A stretch of 45,570 nucleotides of DNA, from the NCBI GenBank assembly GCA_029212905.1, contig JARGPB010000022.1, positions 1-45,570 of the forward strand. Direction: 5' to 3'. This DNA is from Thalassovita sp. Its GTDB lineage: Bacteria; Pseudomonadota; Alphaproteobacteria; Rhodobacterales; Rhodobacteraceae. This document shows, piece after piece, positions 1 through 7,128 of this stretch. Made by a program: the position numbers and the translations under genes. The notes beneath the pieces are model-generated. The model worked only from the letters and a program-made list of their open reading frames with translations. It made no database searches and was not told the origin of the DNA. The stretch's first letter is position 1, and each line of letters starts with the position of its first letter.

Positions 1-135
1 ATCAGAAAGGCGCGCGCGCTGTTTGAGGCGTCATGTCCTGCGCAAGAGATACGGTGTTTTTACACAGAATCGGCGAAAAGCAGAAGTTCGCCAGGGAATG
101 CCCGCGCTGAGGTGCAGCCAACCAAACCGGATGGG

Positions 136-150
136 GTGGATAGCTCCTGC
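136..150 (+). repeat. Left subterminal inverted repeat of the IS1111 element
   Basis: GTGGATAGCTCCTGC at 136-150 is the exact reverse complement of 1467-1481. It sits 65 bp before the transposase start. The match stops at position 135, as expected for a subterminal repeat with a few unpaired terminal bases. Confidence 0.85.
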
Positions 151-215
151 TCCACCCGGCGTCGCAATGCGCCATACTGCAGTTGTTATTGACTGCTTAT
201 GAGAGGAGCTACCCA

Positions 216-1235
216 ATGCAGGTTACAACAGTCGGCCTCGATTTGGCCAAAAACATCTTTCAGGTCCACGGCATCAGCGAGAATGGCGATGTTGTTTTCA
301 ACCAAGCTTTGCGACGCGCGCAATTGCTCGCATTCTTTGAGAAACTCCCACCTTGTCTTGTTGGCATGGAGGCTTGCGGTTCCAGCCATTATTGGGCCCG
401 GCAGCTAACTAAGTTGGGCGATGATGTACGCCTGATCCCGGCGATGTATGTGAAACCCTATGTGAAGCGGGGCAAGTCCGATGCGGTTGATGCTGCAGCC
501 ATCTGCGGAGCGGTGACGCGTCCGACAATGCGTTTTGTCGCAATAAAATCTGAAGAGCAGCAAGGCGTCTTGTTCCTCCACCGCGCCCGCGACCTGATCG
601 TCAGGCAACGAACCCAGCTGAGCAATATGCTGCGAGGTTTATTGGCTGAATTCGGTATCGTGATTGCACAAGGGGTCGGCAGCGCGATCAAGTTCGCAAA
701 GGGCGTTCTGGATGGCGACAAGCCAGGCATTCCAGATGTTGCAATCGATGTGCTTGCCAATCTGAGCAACCAACTTATCGCTTTGCACCTTCGCGTCCGT
801 TGGTACGAGATGCGCATGCGGCTTCAGGCCAAGCAAGACCCGCGCGTGATGTTGCTGCGCACGATCCCGGGCGTTGGTCCAGTGACGGCGTCAGCAATCG
901 TCGCAACAGCCGGAGACGTAAGTCAGTTCAGGAACGGTCGCGAATTTGCTGCTTGGTTGGGCCTTACACCTCTCAATAGATCAAGTGGTGGCAAGGAAAA
1001 GCTTGGACGCATAACAAAGATGGGTGACCGATATATCAGACGATTGCTGGTCACAGGAATGACTTCACGATTGAGACAGGTCAAAACACATCCGGAACGC
1101 GTAGATCCGTGGACACGAGCGTTGCTTGAGCGCAAACCGGTCCGTCTTGCCACAGTGGCAATGGCAAACAAGACAGCGCGGATCGTTTGGGCGGTCTTGA
1201 CCAAGAACGAATACTACAGGCCGCACAACGCATAA
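216..1235 (+). CDS. IS110/IS1111-family DEDD transposase
   Basis: Recombinase of the IS110 family, IS1111-like. 339 residues from the ATG at 216, which follows a good SD (GAGAGGAG at 201-208); the frame is open upstream from a TTG at 183, but nothing supports starting there. The N-terminal RuvC-like DEDD domain shows GLDLAKN, GMEACGSSHYW and KSDAVDAAAI, giving the acidic residues. The C-terminal Transposase_20-type domain shows the IPGVGPVTASAI helix-hairpin-helix and the SSGGK segment with the catalytic serine. Length and motifs are those of an intact enzyme with no frameshift. It should excise and insert its own element together with a guide RNA from the flanking non-coding region. Confidence 0.93.
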   Translation: MQVTTVGLDLAKNIFQVHGISENGDVVFNQALRRAQLLAFFEKLPPCLVGMEACGSSHYWARQLTKLGDDVRLIPAMYVKPYVKRGKSDAVDAAAICGAVTRPTMRFVAIKSEEQQGVLFLHRARDLIVRQRTQLSNMLRGLLAEFGIVIAQGVGSAIKFAKGVLDGDKPGIPDVAIDVLANLSNQLIALHLRVRWYEMRMRLQAKQDPRVMLLRTIPGVGPVTASAIVATAGDVSQFRNGREFAAWLGLTPLNRSSGGKEKLGRITKMGDRYIRRLLVTGMTSRLRQVKTHPERVDPWTRALLERKPVRLATVAMANKTARIVWAVLTKNEYYRPHNA

Positions 1236-1466
1236 CTTGAGGAGGAAAAACACACGAGACAGCAAGACCATTGAAATGATGGAGCACAGTCAGCCCGTCA
1301 GCCGAGACACCCCGTCGAATGTCAGGGACATCTTATTGTCCGAGAACCGGTTTGGGGCTTGGTTTGCGGAAACCATCAGGGCCAGCGGCCGCGTGCGCCG
1401 CACAAACAGGCCGGACACACGTCTGCTTCTGACCAGTGCAAATCAGTTTCATAAATGTCTTGCTAT
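1236..1466 (+). ncRNA. Structured 3' non-coding region of the IS1111 element (candidate seeker/bridge RNA)
   Basis: There is no gene between the transposase stop and the right inverted repeat. Three separate hairpins are visible in it: 1326-1341 (GGAC/GTCC), 1361-1374 (GGTTT/AAACC with a 4-nt loop) and 1385-1401 (GCGGC/GCCGC). In IS1111-group elements the guide RNA that pairs with target and donor is encoded on this side of the transposase. I infer the RNA from position and folding; its boundaries and guide loops are not determined here. Confidence 0.5.
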
Positions 1467-1481
1467 GCAGGAGCTATCCAC
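1467..1481 (-). repeat. Right subterminal inverted repeat of the IS1111 element
   Basis: GCAGGAGCTATCCAC at 1467-1481 is the perfect partner of 136-150. It marks the right edge of the element within a few bases. Confidence 0.85.
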
Positions 1482-1572
1482 ACAGGCCATTCGAACGCCT
1501 TGCAGCATTTTCCACTTGCAAGTGCCTACCACGCTGACTTTTAGACATCGGCCAATGCGAAAGAAGCAGCCC

Positions 1573-2172
1573 ATGCAAAGAACCATTAGATATCTTTCCC
1601 ACCCCCAAGTTTATGTCGATCCAAATACACCAATTCCGGAATGGTCACTCAATGAAGCAGGGAAAAACCGCGTTGATGTGCTGGCGAAGTCTGGCCTGCT
1701 AGCTGGCACGAAACTCATAGTCAGTAGCGCAGAAACGAAGGCCATTGAAACTGCAACGCCGCTGGTATCTGCTATTGGATGTGACTTCGATATCCGCAAC
1801 AAGATGCACGAAAATGATCGGAGCGCGACTGGATTCTTGCCGCCAGATGAGTTCGAAACCGTTGCAGATCAATTCTTTGCACATCCGACCGCTAGTGTGA
1901 GGGGGTGGGAAACCGCCCAAGCAGCACAATCCCGAATTGTTGCCGAAGTTGAAGACTGCCTGCGTAAGGCTCCTGTCGGGGACATTCTGTTTGTCGGGCA
2001 TGGCGGTGTTGGAACGCTATTGTTTTGCCACCTGTCTGGATACGGCATAAGCCGCGAATATGACCAAGGTCCGGGTGGCGGCGGATGTATATTTGAATTT
2101 TCTGATTTTCAGGACCGACCTAAGAAGCGGTGGCAGACCATGGAAAGTTGGATTGAAGCAAATGGTCGCTAA
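1573..2172 (+). CDS. Histidine phosphatase superfamily protein with a non-canonical active site
   Basis: 199 residues from the ATG at 1573, which has a weak SD (AAGAAG). An ATG at 1555 is in frame but lacks an SD, and the frame stays open back into the IS, which I take as accidental. The fold is recognised from YLSHPQ (residues 7-12), SSAETKAIETA (51-61), HENDRSATGF (79-88) and VGHGG (141-145, second histidine H143). The usual RHGE box reads SHPQ (H10 kept, Arg and Gly lost), and the conserved Arg of the SxxxRAxxTA segment is Lys56. Activity is therefore uncertain; it may act on a specialised phospho-substrate or be a non-enzymatic member. It stands alone between two IS110-family elements, and its codon use looks less GC-rich than the core genes, which suggests horizontal gain. 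Confidence 0.7.
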   Translation: MQRTIRYLSHPQVYVDPNTPIPEWSLNEAGKNRVDVLAKSGLLAGTKLIVSSAETKAIETATPLVSAIGCDFDIRNKMHENDRSATGFLPPDEFETVADQFFAHPTASVRGWETAQAAQSRIVAEVEDCLRKAPVGDILFVGHGGVGTLLFCHLSGYGISREYDQGPGGGGCIFEFSDFQDRPKKRWQTMESWIEANGR

Positions 2173-2336
2173 CGGATGTAGGGTTAGGCTCACGCTAGAC
2201 CTTCGCTGCGCTTGAAGCCACTTGCTTGCAACCATGGCGCAGGCACGAATGCCCCTAGCATGCGTAATTAGGCTGCCCCTATTCAGAGGTCAAACTCCCG
2301 TTGAAATCACAGTCAGGCTGCGAACAAGGGAGATGA

Positions 2337-2863
2337 ATGATGGAATATTTTGCCGGTTTGGATGCGTCACTTCGCTCATGTGCCATCTGTGTCGTCAATA
2401 CCAAAGGCAAGGTGATGCTAAAAAGGGAATTACCCTGTGAAGTCGACGATATCGCCGATTGCCTGAACAGCTTCGGTTATCCGATCAAGCGTGTTGGATT
2501 TGAGACTGGCACGCAGAGCCAGCATCTCTTTATTGTCTGACCGGCGAAGGCTTTGATGTCGTCTGCATGGAAGCCCGCCAGGTGAACGCTGCCCTTTCAG
2601 CGATGCGCAACAAGACAATTGATCTTGCCAATGAAGTGCGCGGGCTGCTGAATATCTTTGACCTCCGTCTTCCCAAGACAGTGCAGCATGTCAGCTTTGA
2701 CGACCTCGTCCGTCCGATGATTGAAATGGATGAAGTCCTGGCACATGCGATTATTCCGCTGTTCGATGCGCGTCTGATCTTGCATCAGCGCCTTCTTGAA
2801 CTGGACCGCCCCGTCAAACGTGCCGCCGTCCGGGATGAGATCTGTGGAAGAAGCCGAAAATGA
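2337..2863 (+). pseudogene. Decayed IS110-family transposase (frameshift, internal deletion, 3' truncation)
   Basis: Starts ATGATGGAA after an AAGGGAG SD. The first frame (2337-2540) has YFAGLDASLRSCAICVV, the start of an IS110 DEDD domain, and stops after SQHLFIV. The reading continues in the +2 frame as LYCLTGEGFDVVCMEARQ, consistent with loss of one base near 2530. In that second part MRNKT is followed directly by IDLANEVRGLL. In intact relatives these segments are separated by roughly 50 residues (KTDKNDARGIA and onward), so an internal deletion near 2617 removed the acidic DxxDA region. The frame ends at DEICGRSRK, before the Transposase_20 domain. It is a different IS110 lineage from the intact element at 216-1235 and cannot make an active enzyme. 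Confidence 0.85.
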
Positions 2864-3262
2864 CTGCTGCGCAACGAGAAGCGTGACCCGGACGAGTGAC
2901 AATGATCCACAATAAAGAAGGAAAACGAGATTGACCCAAACGCCCAATTAGAGAAGGCAGCTATTTTAGGACTCGCGCGCATCGGAGCCTTGTCTTTGAC
3001 CAACGAATTAAGCGCCCGCGACCCATTGACCGTCTTTATATCGCAGGCAAAAGCTGCTAATCCCCGCGACAGAAACAAGCTGACGGCATGACGTCCGCCC
3101 AGGCTGCTTGACGGGACAAATGTGGCATCTTGCCTGGCTGCGTTACTTGCAAACCGGGCTCGAATAGTATACCGTCGCATACAACTCGCTTGGTGCCGCC
3201 CGCCAGAAGCCTCTGACTTACGGTCTTCAAGCTAAGCCCAACACTACATCGGCAGGATAAAC
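2864..3262. other. Gene-poor stretch between IS remnant and acnB
   Basis: No recognisable gene in 399 bp. A 52-codon open frame runs from about 2933 to 3091 with no start or SD and no family I recognise; it may be debris of the insertion region. The acnB promoter should lie here. A TTGCAA at 3147-3152 and TATACC at 3168-3173 are the nearest thing to a -35/-10 pair, but the 15-bp spacing is short, so this is only suggestive. Confidence 0.4.
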
Positions 3263-6052
3263 ATGACTCTGTATACTGACTACTTGGATGAGATTGGCAC
3301 TCGTGAGGCGCAAGGCCTGAACCCGAAGCCCATCGACGATGGCGCACTGGTCGGCGAGCTGATCGCCCAGATCAAAGACACTGGCAACGCGAACCGCGAA
3401 GATTCGTTGAAGTTCTTCATTTACAATACCTTGCCTGGAACAACCAGCGCAGCAGGTGTCAAAGCTGCCTTCCTCAAAGAGATCGTCCTGGGTGAATCCA
3501 CTGTCGCGGAAATCACCCCGACCTACGCGTTCGAACTGCTGTCGCACATGAAAGGCGGCCCCTCGATCGACGTGCTGCTGGACGTGGCCCTGGGTGATAA
3601 TGCTGACCTGGCCGCACAGGCCGCCGAAGTTCTGAAGACTCAGGTCTTCTTGTACGAAGCCAACATGGAGCGACTCGCCACAGCCCATGCCAACGGTAGC
3701 GCCATCGCCAAGGACATCCTGGAAAGCTATGCCCAGGCCGAGTTCTTCACCAAGCTGCCCGACATCGAAGAAGAAATCAAAGTCGTCACCTATATCGCCG
3801 CCGAAGGCGATATCTCGACCGACCTTCTGTCGCCCGGCAATCAGGCACACTCGCGGTCGGACCGCGAACTGCACGGCAAATGCCTGATTTCGCCCGAGGC
3901 ACAGGCCGAAATCCAGGACCTGCAAAAAGCCAACCCCGACGCACGGGTCATGCTGATCGCCGAAAAAGGCACCATGGGCGTTGGATCCTCGCGGATGTCC
4001 GGCGTCAACAACGTTGCATTGTGGACCGGCAAACAAGCCAGCCCCTATGTGCCCTTCGTCAATATCGCGCCGATCGTTGCAGGCACCAACGGCATTTCGC
4101 CGATTTTCCTGACCACCGTGGGCGTGACCGGCGGCATCGGCATCGACCTGAAAAACTGGGTCAAGAAAACCGACGCAGACGGAAACACCGTCATGGATGA
4201 AAACGGCGACCCTGTGCTTGAGCAGACCTACTCGGTTGAGACCGGCAAGGTTCTGACGATCAACACCAAGGACAAGAAACTGTACGATGCCGACGGCACC
4301 GAGTTGGTCGACATCTCGTCCTCGCTGACACCGCAGAAAGTTGAATTCATCAAGGCGGGCGGGTCCTACGCCGTGGTCTTCGGTAAGAAGCTTCAGACAT
4401 TCGCTGCCGAAACCCTGGGCCAAGAGCTGAAGTCCGCCTTTGCCCCGTCAAAAGAGATCTCGCACGAGGGCCAAGGCCTGACCGCCGTTGAAAAGATCTT
4501 TAACAAGAACGCCGTTGGCGTGACACCGGGCAAAGTTTTGCACGCCGGTTCAGACGTCCGCGTCAAAGTGAACATCGTTGGGTCGCAAGACACCACCGGC
4601 CTGATGACCTCGCAAGAGCTGGAATCGATGGCCGCGACTGTGATTTCGCCCACCGTTGATGGCGCGTATCAGTCTGGCTGTCACACGGCCTCGGTCTGGG
4701 ACAAGAAGGCTCAGGCAAACATTCCCAAGCTGATGAAATTCATGAACGGCTTTGGTCTGATCACCGCGCGTGACCCCAAGGGCGAATACCACGCCATGAC
4801 CGACGTGATCCACAAGGTGCTGAACGACATCACCGTGGATGACTGGGACATCATCATCGGCGGCGACAGCCACACCCGTATGTCCAAGGGCGTCGCCTTT
4901 GGTGCGGACTCGGGCACTGTTGCTCTGGCGCTGGCCACCGGCGAAGCCACCATGCCAATCCCGGAATCGGTCAAGGTAACCTTCAAGGGCACCATGGCTG
5001 ACCACATGGATTTCCGCGACGTGGTGCACGCCACTCAGTTGCAGATGCTCAAACAGTTCGGCGACAACGTCTTCCAGGGCCGCATCATCGAAGTGCACAT
5101 CGGCACCCTGCTGGCGGACCAAGCCTTTACCTTCACCGACTGGACCGCAGAAATGAAGGCCAAGGCCTCGATCTGTATCTCAGAAGACGACACACTGATC
5201 GGATCGCTGGAACTGGCCAAAAACCGCATCCAGATCATGATCGACAAAGGCATGGATAACGCTCCACAGACGTTGCAAGGCCTGATCGACAAGGCGGACA
5301 AGCGTATCGCGGAAATCAAGTCGGGCGAAAACCCTGCTCTGACCCCCGATGACAGCGCCAAGTATTTCGCCGAGGTTGTCGTCGATCTGGACCAGGTTGT
5401 CGAACCGATGATCGCCGACCCAGACGTGAACAACGCCGACGTCTCCAAGCGCTACACCCACGACACCATCCGCCCCGTGTCCTACTATGGCGGCAACAAG
5501 AAGGTGGACCTGGGCTTTGTTGGCTCGTGCATGGTGCACAAGGGCGACATGAAAATCGTCGCTCAGATGCTGAAGAACCTGGAGAAATCCCAGGGCAAGG
5601 TCGAGTTCAACGCGCCTCTGGTCGTTGCGGCCCCGACGTACAACATCATCGACGAGCTGAAAGCCGAAGGCGACTGGGAAATCCTGCAAAAGTATTCGGG
5701 TTTCGAATTCGACGATTTCATGCCGAAAAACACCGCCCGGACCGAGTACGAGAACATCCTGTACCTGGAACGCCCCGGCTGTAACCTGTGCATGGGCAAC
5801 CAGGAAAAAGCCGCCAAGGGCGATACGGTTCTGGCCACTTCGACCCGGCTGTTCCAGGGCCGCGTGGTGGAAGACTCGACCGAGAAGAAGGGCGAGTCTC
5901 TGCTGGCCTCGACCCCGGTTGTCGTTCTGTCGGCCATCCTGGGCCGCATCCCCAATCTGGACGAATACGAAGCAGCCGTCGAAGGCATCGACCTGACCAA
6001 GTTCGCCCCTCCGCTGGCAATCCCGGCGGGCACGAAATCGGCTCACTTCTAA
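3263..6052 (+). CDS. acnB: Aconitate hydratase B (bifunctional aconitase / 2-methylisocitrate dehydratase)
   Basis: Cytosolic [4Fe-4S] enzyme that interconverts citrate and isocitrate in the TCA cycle; AcnB also acts on 2-methylisocitrate. 929 residues from the ATG at 3263, behind the SD GGCAGGA. The N-terminal HEAT-like domain with AFELLSHMKGG comes first, then the swivel domain (SRSDRELHGKC) and the catalytic domains. The cluster ligands are visible as Cys756 (VGSCMVHKGD) and Cys840/Cys843 (PGCNLCMGN). At 929 residues it is longer than the E. coli protein (865); much of the excess is around residues 300-375, where an Asp/Lys-rich segment (KKTDADGNTVMDENGDPV) is seen, with a further insertion between the first and second cluster cysteines. 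Monocistronic, closed by a strong terminator at 6079-6113. Confidence 0.97.
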   Translation: MTLYTDYLDEIGTREAQGLNPKPIDDGALVGELIAQIKDTGNANREDSLKFFIYNTLPGTTSAAGVKAAFLKEIVLGESTVAEITPTYAFELLSHMKGGPSIDVLLDVALGDNADLAAQAAEVLKTQVFLYEANMERLATAHANGSAIAKDILESYAQAEFFTKLPDIEEEIKVVTYIAAEGDISTDLLSPGNQAHSRSDRELHGKCLISPEAQAEIQDLQKANPDARVMLIAEKGTMGVGSSRMSGVNNVALWTGKQASPYVPFVNIAPIVAGTNGISPIFLTTVGVTGGIGIDLKNWVKKTDADGNTVMDENGDPVLEQTYSVETGKVLTINTKDKKLYDADGTELVDISSSLTPQKVEFIKAGGSYAVVFGKKLQTFAAETLGQELKSAFAPSKEISHEGQGLTAVEKIFNKNAVGVTPGKVLHAGSDVRVKVNIVGSQDTTGLMTSQELESMAATVISPTVDGAYQSGCHTASVWDKKAQANIPKLMKFMNGFGLITARDPKGEYHAMTDVIHKVLNDITVDDWDIIIGGDSHTRMSKGVAFGADSGTVALALATGEATMPIPESVKVTFKGTMADHMDFRDVVHATQLQMLKQFGDNVFQGRIIEVHIGTLLADQAFTFTDWTAEMKAKASICISEDDTLIGSLELAKNRIQIMIDKGMDNAPQTLQGLIDKADKRIAEIKSGENPALTPDDSAKYFAEVVVDLDQVVEPMIADPDVNNADVSKRYTHDTIRPVSYYGGNKKVDLGFVGSCMVHKGDMKIVAQMLKNLEKSQGKVEFNAPLVVAAPTYNIIDELKAEGDWEILQKYSGFEFDDFMPKNTARTEYENILYLERPGCNLCMGNQEKAAKGDTVLATSTRLFQGRVVEDSTEKKGESLLASTPVVVLSAILGRIPNLDEYEAAVEGIDLTKFAPPLAIPAGTKSAHF

Positions 6053-6078
6053 GACGGGCAAACCGTTTTTAAAACTCA

Positions 6079-6113
6079 GGGGGCGCAATGGTGATCATTG
6101 CGCCCCCTTTTTT
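6079..6113 (+). terminator. Rho-independent terminator after acnB
   Basis: Perfect 11-bp stem: GGGGGCGCAAT (6079-6089) pairs with ATTGCGCCCCC (6097-6107), followed by a T run. It lies 27 bp after the acnB stop and before the convergent NnrU-family gene. Confidence 0.93.
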
Positions 6114-6226
6114 GTATCGTCAGTTGGCAAACAGCCCAAAGGCCACGGGGTTTCAATCCGGGCGGGGGCCGCGTCCTTGCCATGGTACAGATCACGATGG
6201 CGCAGCTTGCAAACCAAGAGCATAAT

Positions 6227-6910
6227 TCATGGCAGAGGCGAGACGCCGATCACAGGCACGTGCAGCGACACGAGTGATACCCAGACCAGAATGCACAGCC
6301 CCAGACGGATCAGCGATGGCGCGGCACGCGGACGCCACGCACCCAACACCAATGCAGCACCGGGAAACAGCGCTGTATGGGCCGCGTATTCCTGCCATTT
6401 GGCGTGTCCAATGGCTGCCTTGCGGCGTGTTTCCACCATGCGCATCCCGATCAGGGAAAAACCGGCGAAAAACCCGAACAAGATGATATGCGCTAGATCT
6501 CCGTTCGCCCACAGATGCGACAAGGACCACAGCGCAAGCGCCCAAAGCAACGGTTGCCGGGTCAGGCCCACAATGCCCGGGCGATCCGGGTCAAACCCCT
6601 TCGCTCGTCCCTCAAAGGCAAAGGGATTGGGCGCCGCCACGCCAAACACCGCCAGCGCCACCACTACGGGCAGGACCAGGTTCACCCCCCAACGGGAAAT
6701 CTGGGATTGGTCCCAAATCGGAACCAAGGGGGCCCGTCCCGCCGCCCAGATCACCCAAAGCAAAAGAACCGTCGATCCGAGGCTGAACAGGACCGTATAA
6801 CCCGCTGTTCCCAGCCGTGCGACCAACGGATCTTTGACACCCAAAGCCGCCGGAATACGATGCGACCCGATGAACAGCGCCATCGCCACGAAAAATTCGA
6901 TCCACCCCAT
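6227..6910 (-). CDS. NnrU-family integral membrane protein
   Basis: 227 residues; start at 6910 (MGWIEFF) chosen because GGAGG lies 5 nt upstream, although the frame extends 6 codons further. At least five hydrophobic segments are visible (for example FFVAMALFIGSH, AGYTVLFSLGSTVLLLWVIWAA, LVLPVVVALAVFGVAAP, ALWSLSHLWANGDLAHIILFGFFAGFSLIG and LIRLGLCILVWVSL). The central motif VGLTRQPLLWALALWSLSHLWANGD is the NnrU/methyltransferase-like signature with conserved Arg, Pro, His and Asp. NnrU was named in denitrifiers for a nitrogen-oxide gene cluster, but many members, like this one, have no denitrification neighbours, so the role is open. Transcribed convergently toward acnB and divergently from yjbH. 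Confidence 0.85.
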   Translation of the reverse strand: MGWIEFFVAMALFIGSHRIPAALGVKDPLVARLGTAGYTVLFSLGSTVLLLWVIWAAGRAPLVPIWDQSQISRWGVNLVLPVVVALAVFGVAAPNPFAFEGRAKGFDPDRPGIVGLTRQPLLWALALWSLSHLWANGDLAHIILFGFFAGFSLIGMRMVETRRKAAIGHAKWQEYAAHTALFPGAALVLGAWRPRAAPSLIRLGLCILVWVSLVSLHVPVIGVSPLP

Positions 6911-7090
6911 GTTCGCCTCCGGCTGCACCCACCTGAAAGTGAGCTTTCATATCACAAGCACAAGCGCTGTTTTACGCCAGTCGCATCTATCGCAATAAGG
7001 TCGCAAGGAACTGTGGCAAATCTTCCGCGCTTTGCTGCGGTTTTTTCAGGGAACCCGGAAACAATTGGACAGCTTGGAATGGATCGCTTA

Positions 7091-7117
7091 CCCGTGGTTA
7101 AGAATTTCGACCATGGG
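7091..7117. promoter_or_regulatory. Near-palindrome upstream of yjbH (possible operator)
   Basis: CCCGTGG (7091-7097) and CCATGGG (7111-7117) form an inverted repeat with one mismatch, 13 bp apart, ending 11 bp before the yjbH start. The position would suit a repressor site or a leader hairpin. No matching regulator family is identified, and a single copy is weak evidence. Confidence 0.3.
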
Positions 7118-7128
7118 CAGTTTCGGAT

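Larger units (their letters stand above)
136..1481 (+). mobile_element. IS1111-subgroup IS110-family insertion sequence, apparently complete
   Basis: Given bounds are the outer edges of a perfect 15-bp inverted repeat (136-150 and 1467-1481), so the true ends should lie a few bases outside; known IS1111-type elements have subterminal repeats. Between them lie one intact DEDD transposase gene (216-1235) and about 230 bp of non-coding DNA downstream of it. A total near 1.36 kb is normal for the group. IS110-family elements usually make no target duplication, and none is obvious here. IS110-family recombinases are known to be guided by an element-encoded bridge or seeker RNA, which in IS1111 relatives comes from the 3' non-coding side. 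The flanks (1-129 and 1490-1572) contain no gene I can recognise. Confidence 0.85.

Noticed and set aside
1237..1572. Upstream extension of the histidine phosphatase frame into the IS1111 element
   Set aside because: Contains IS end sequence, has no SD, and does not resemble the family N-terminus; ATG 1573 fits better.
3227..4423. 398-residue minus-strand open frame
   Set aside because: Antisense shadow of acnB with a low-complexity composition.
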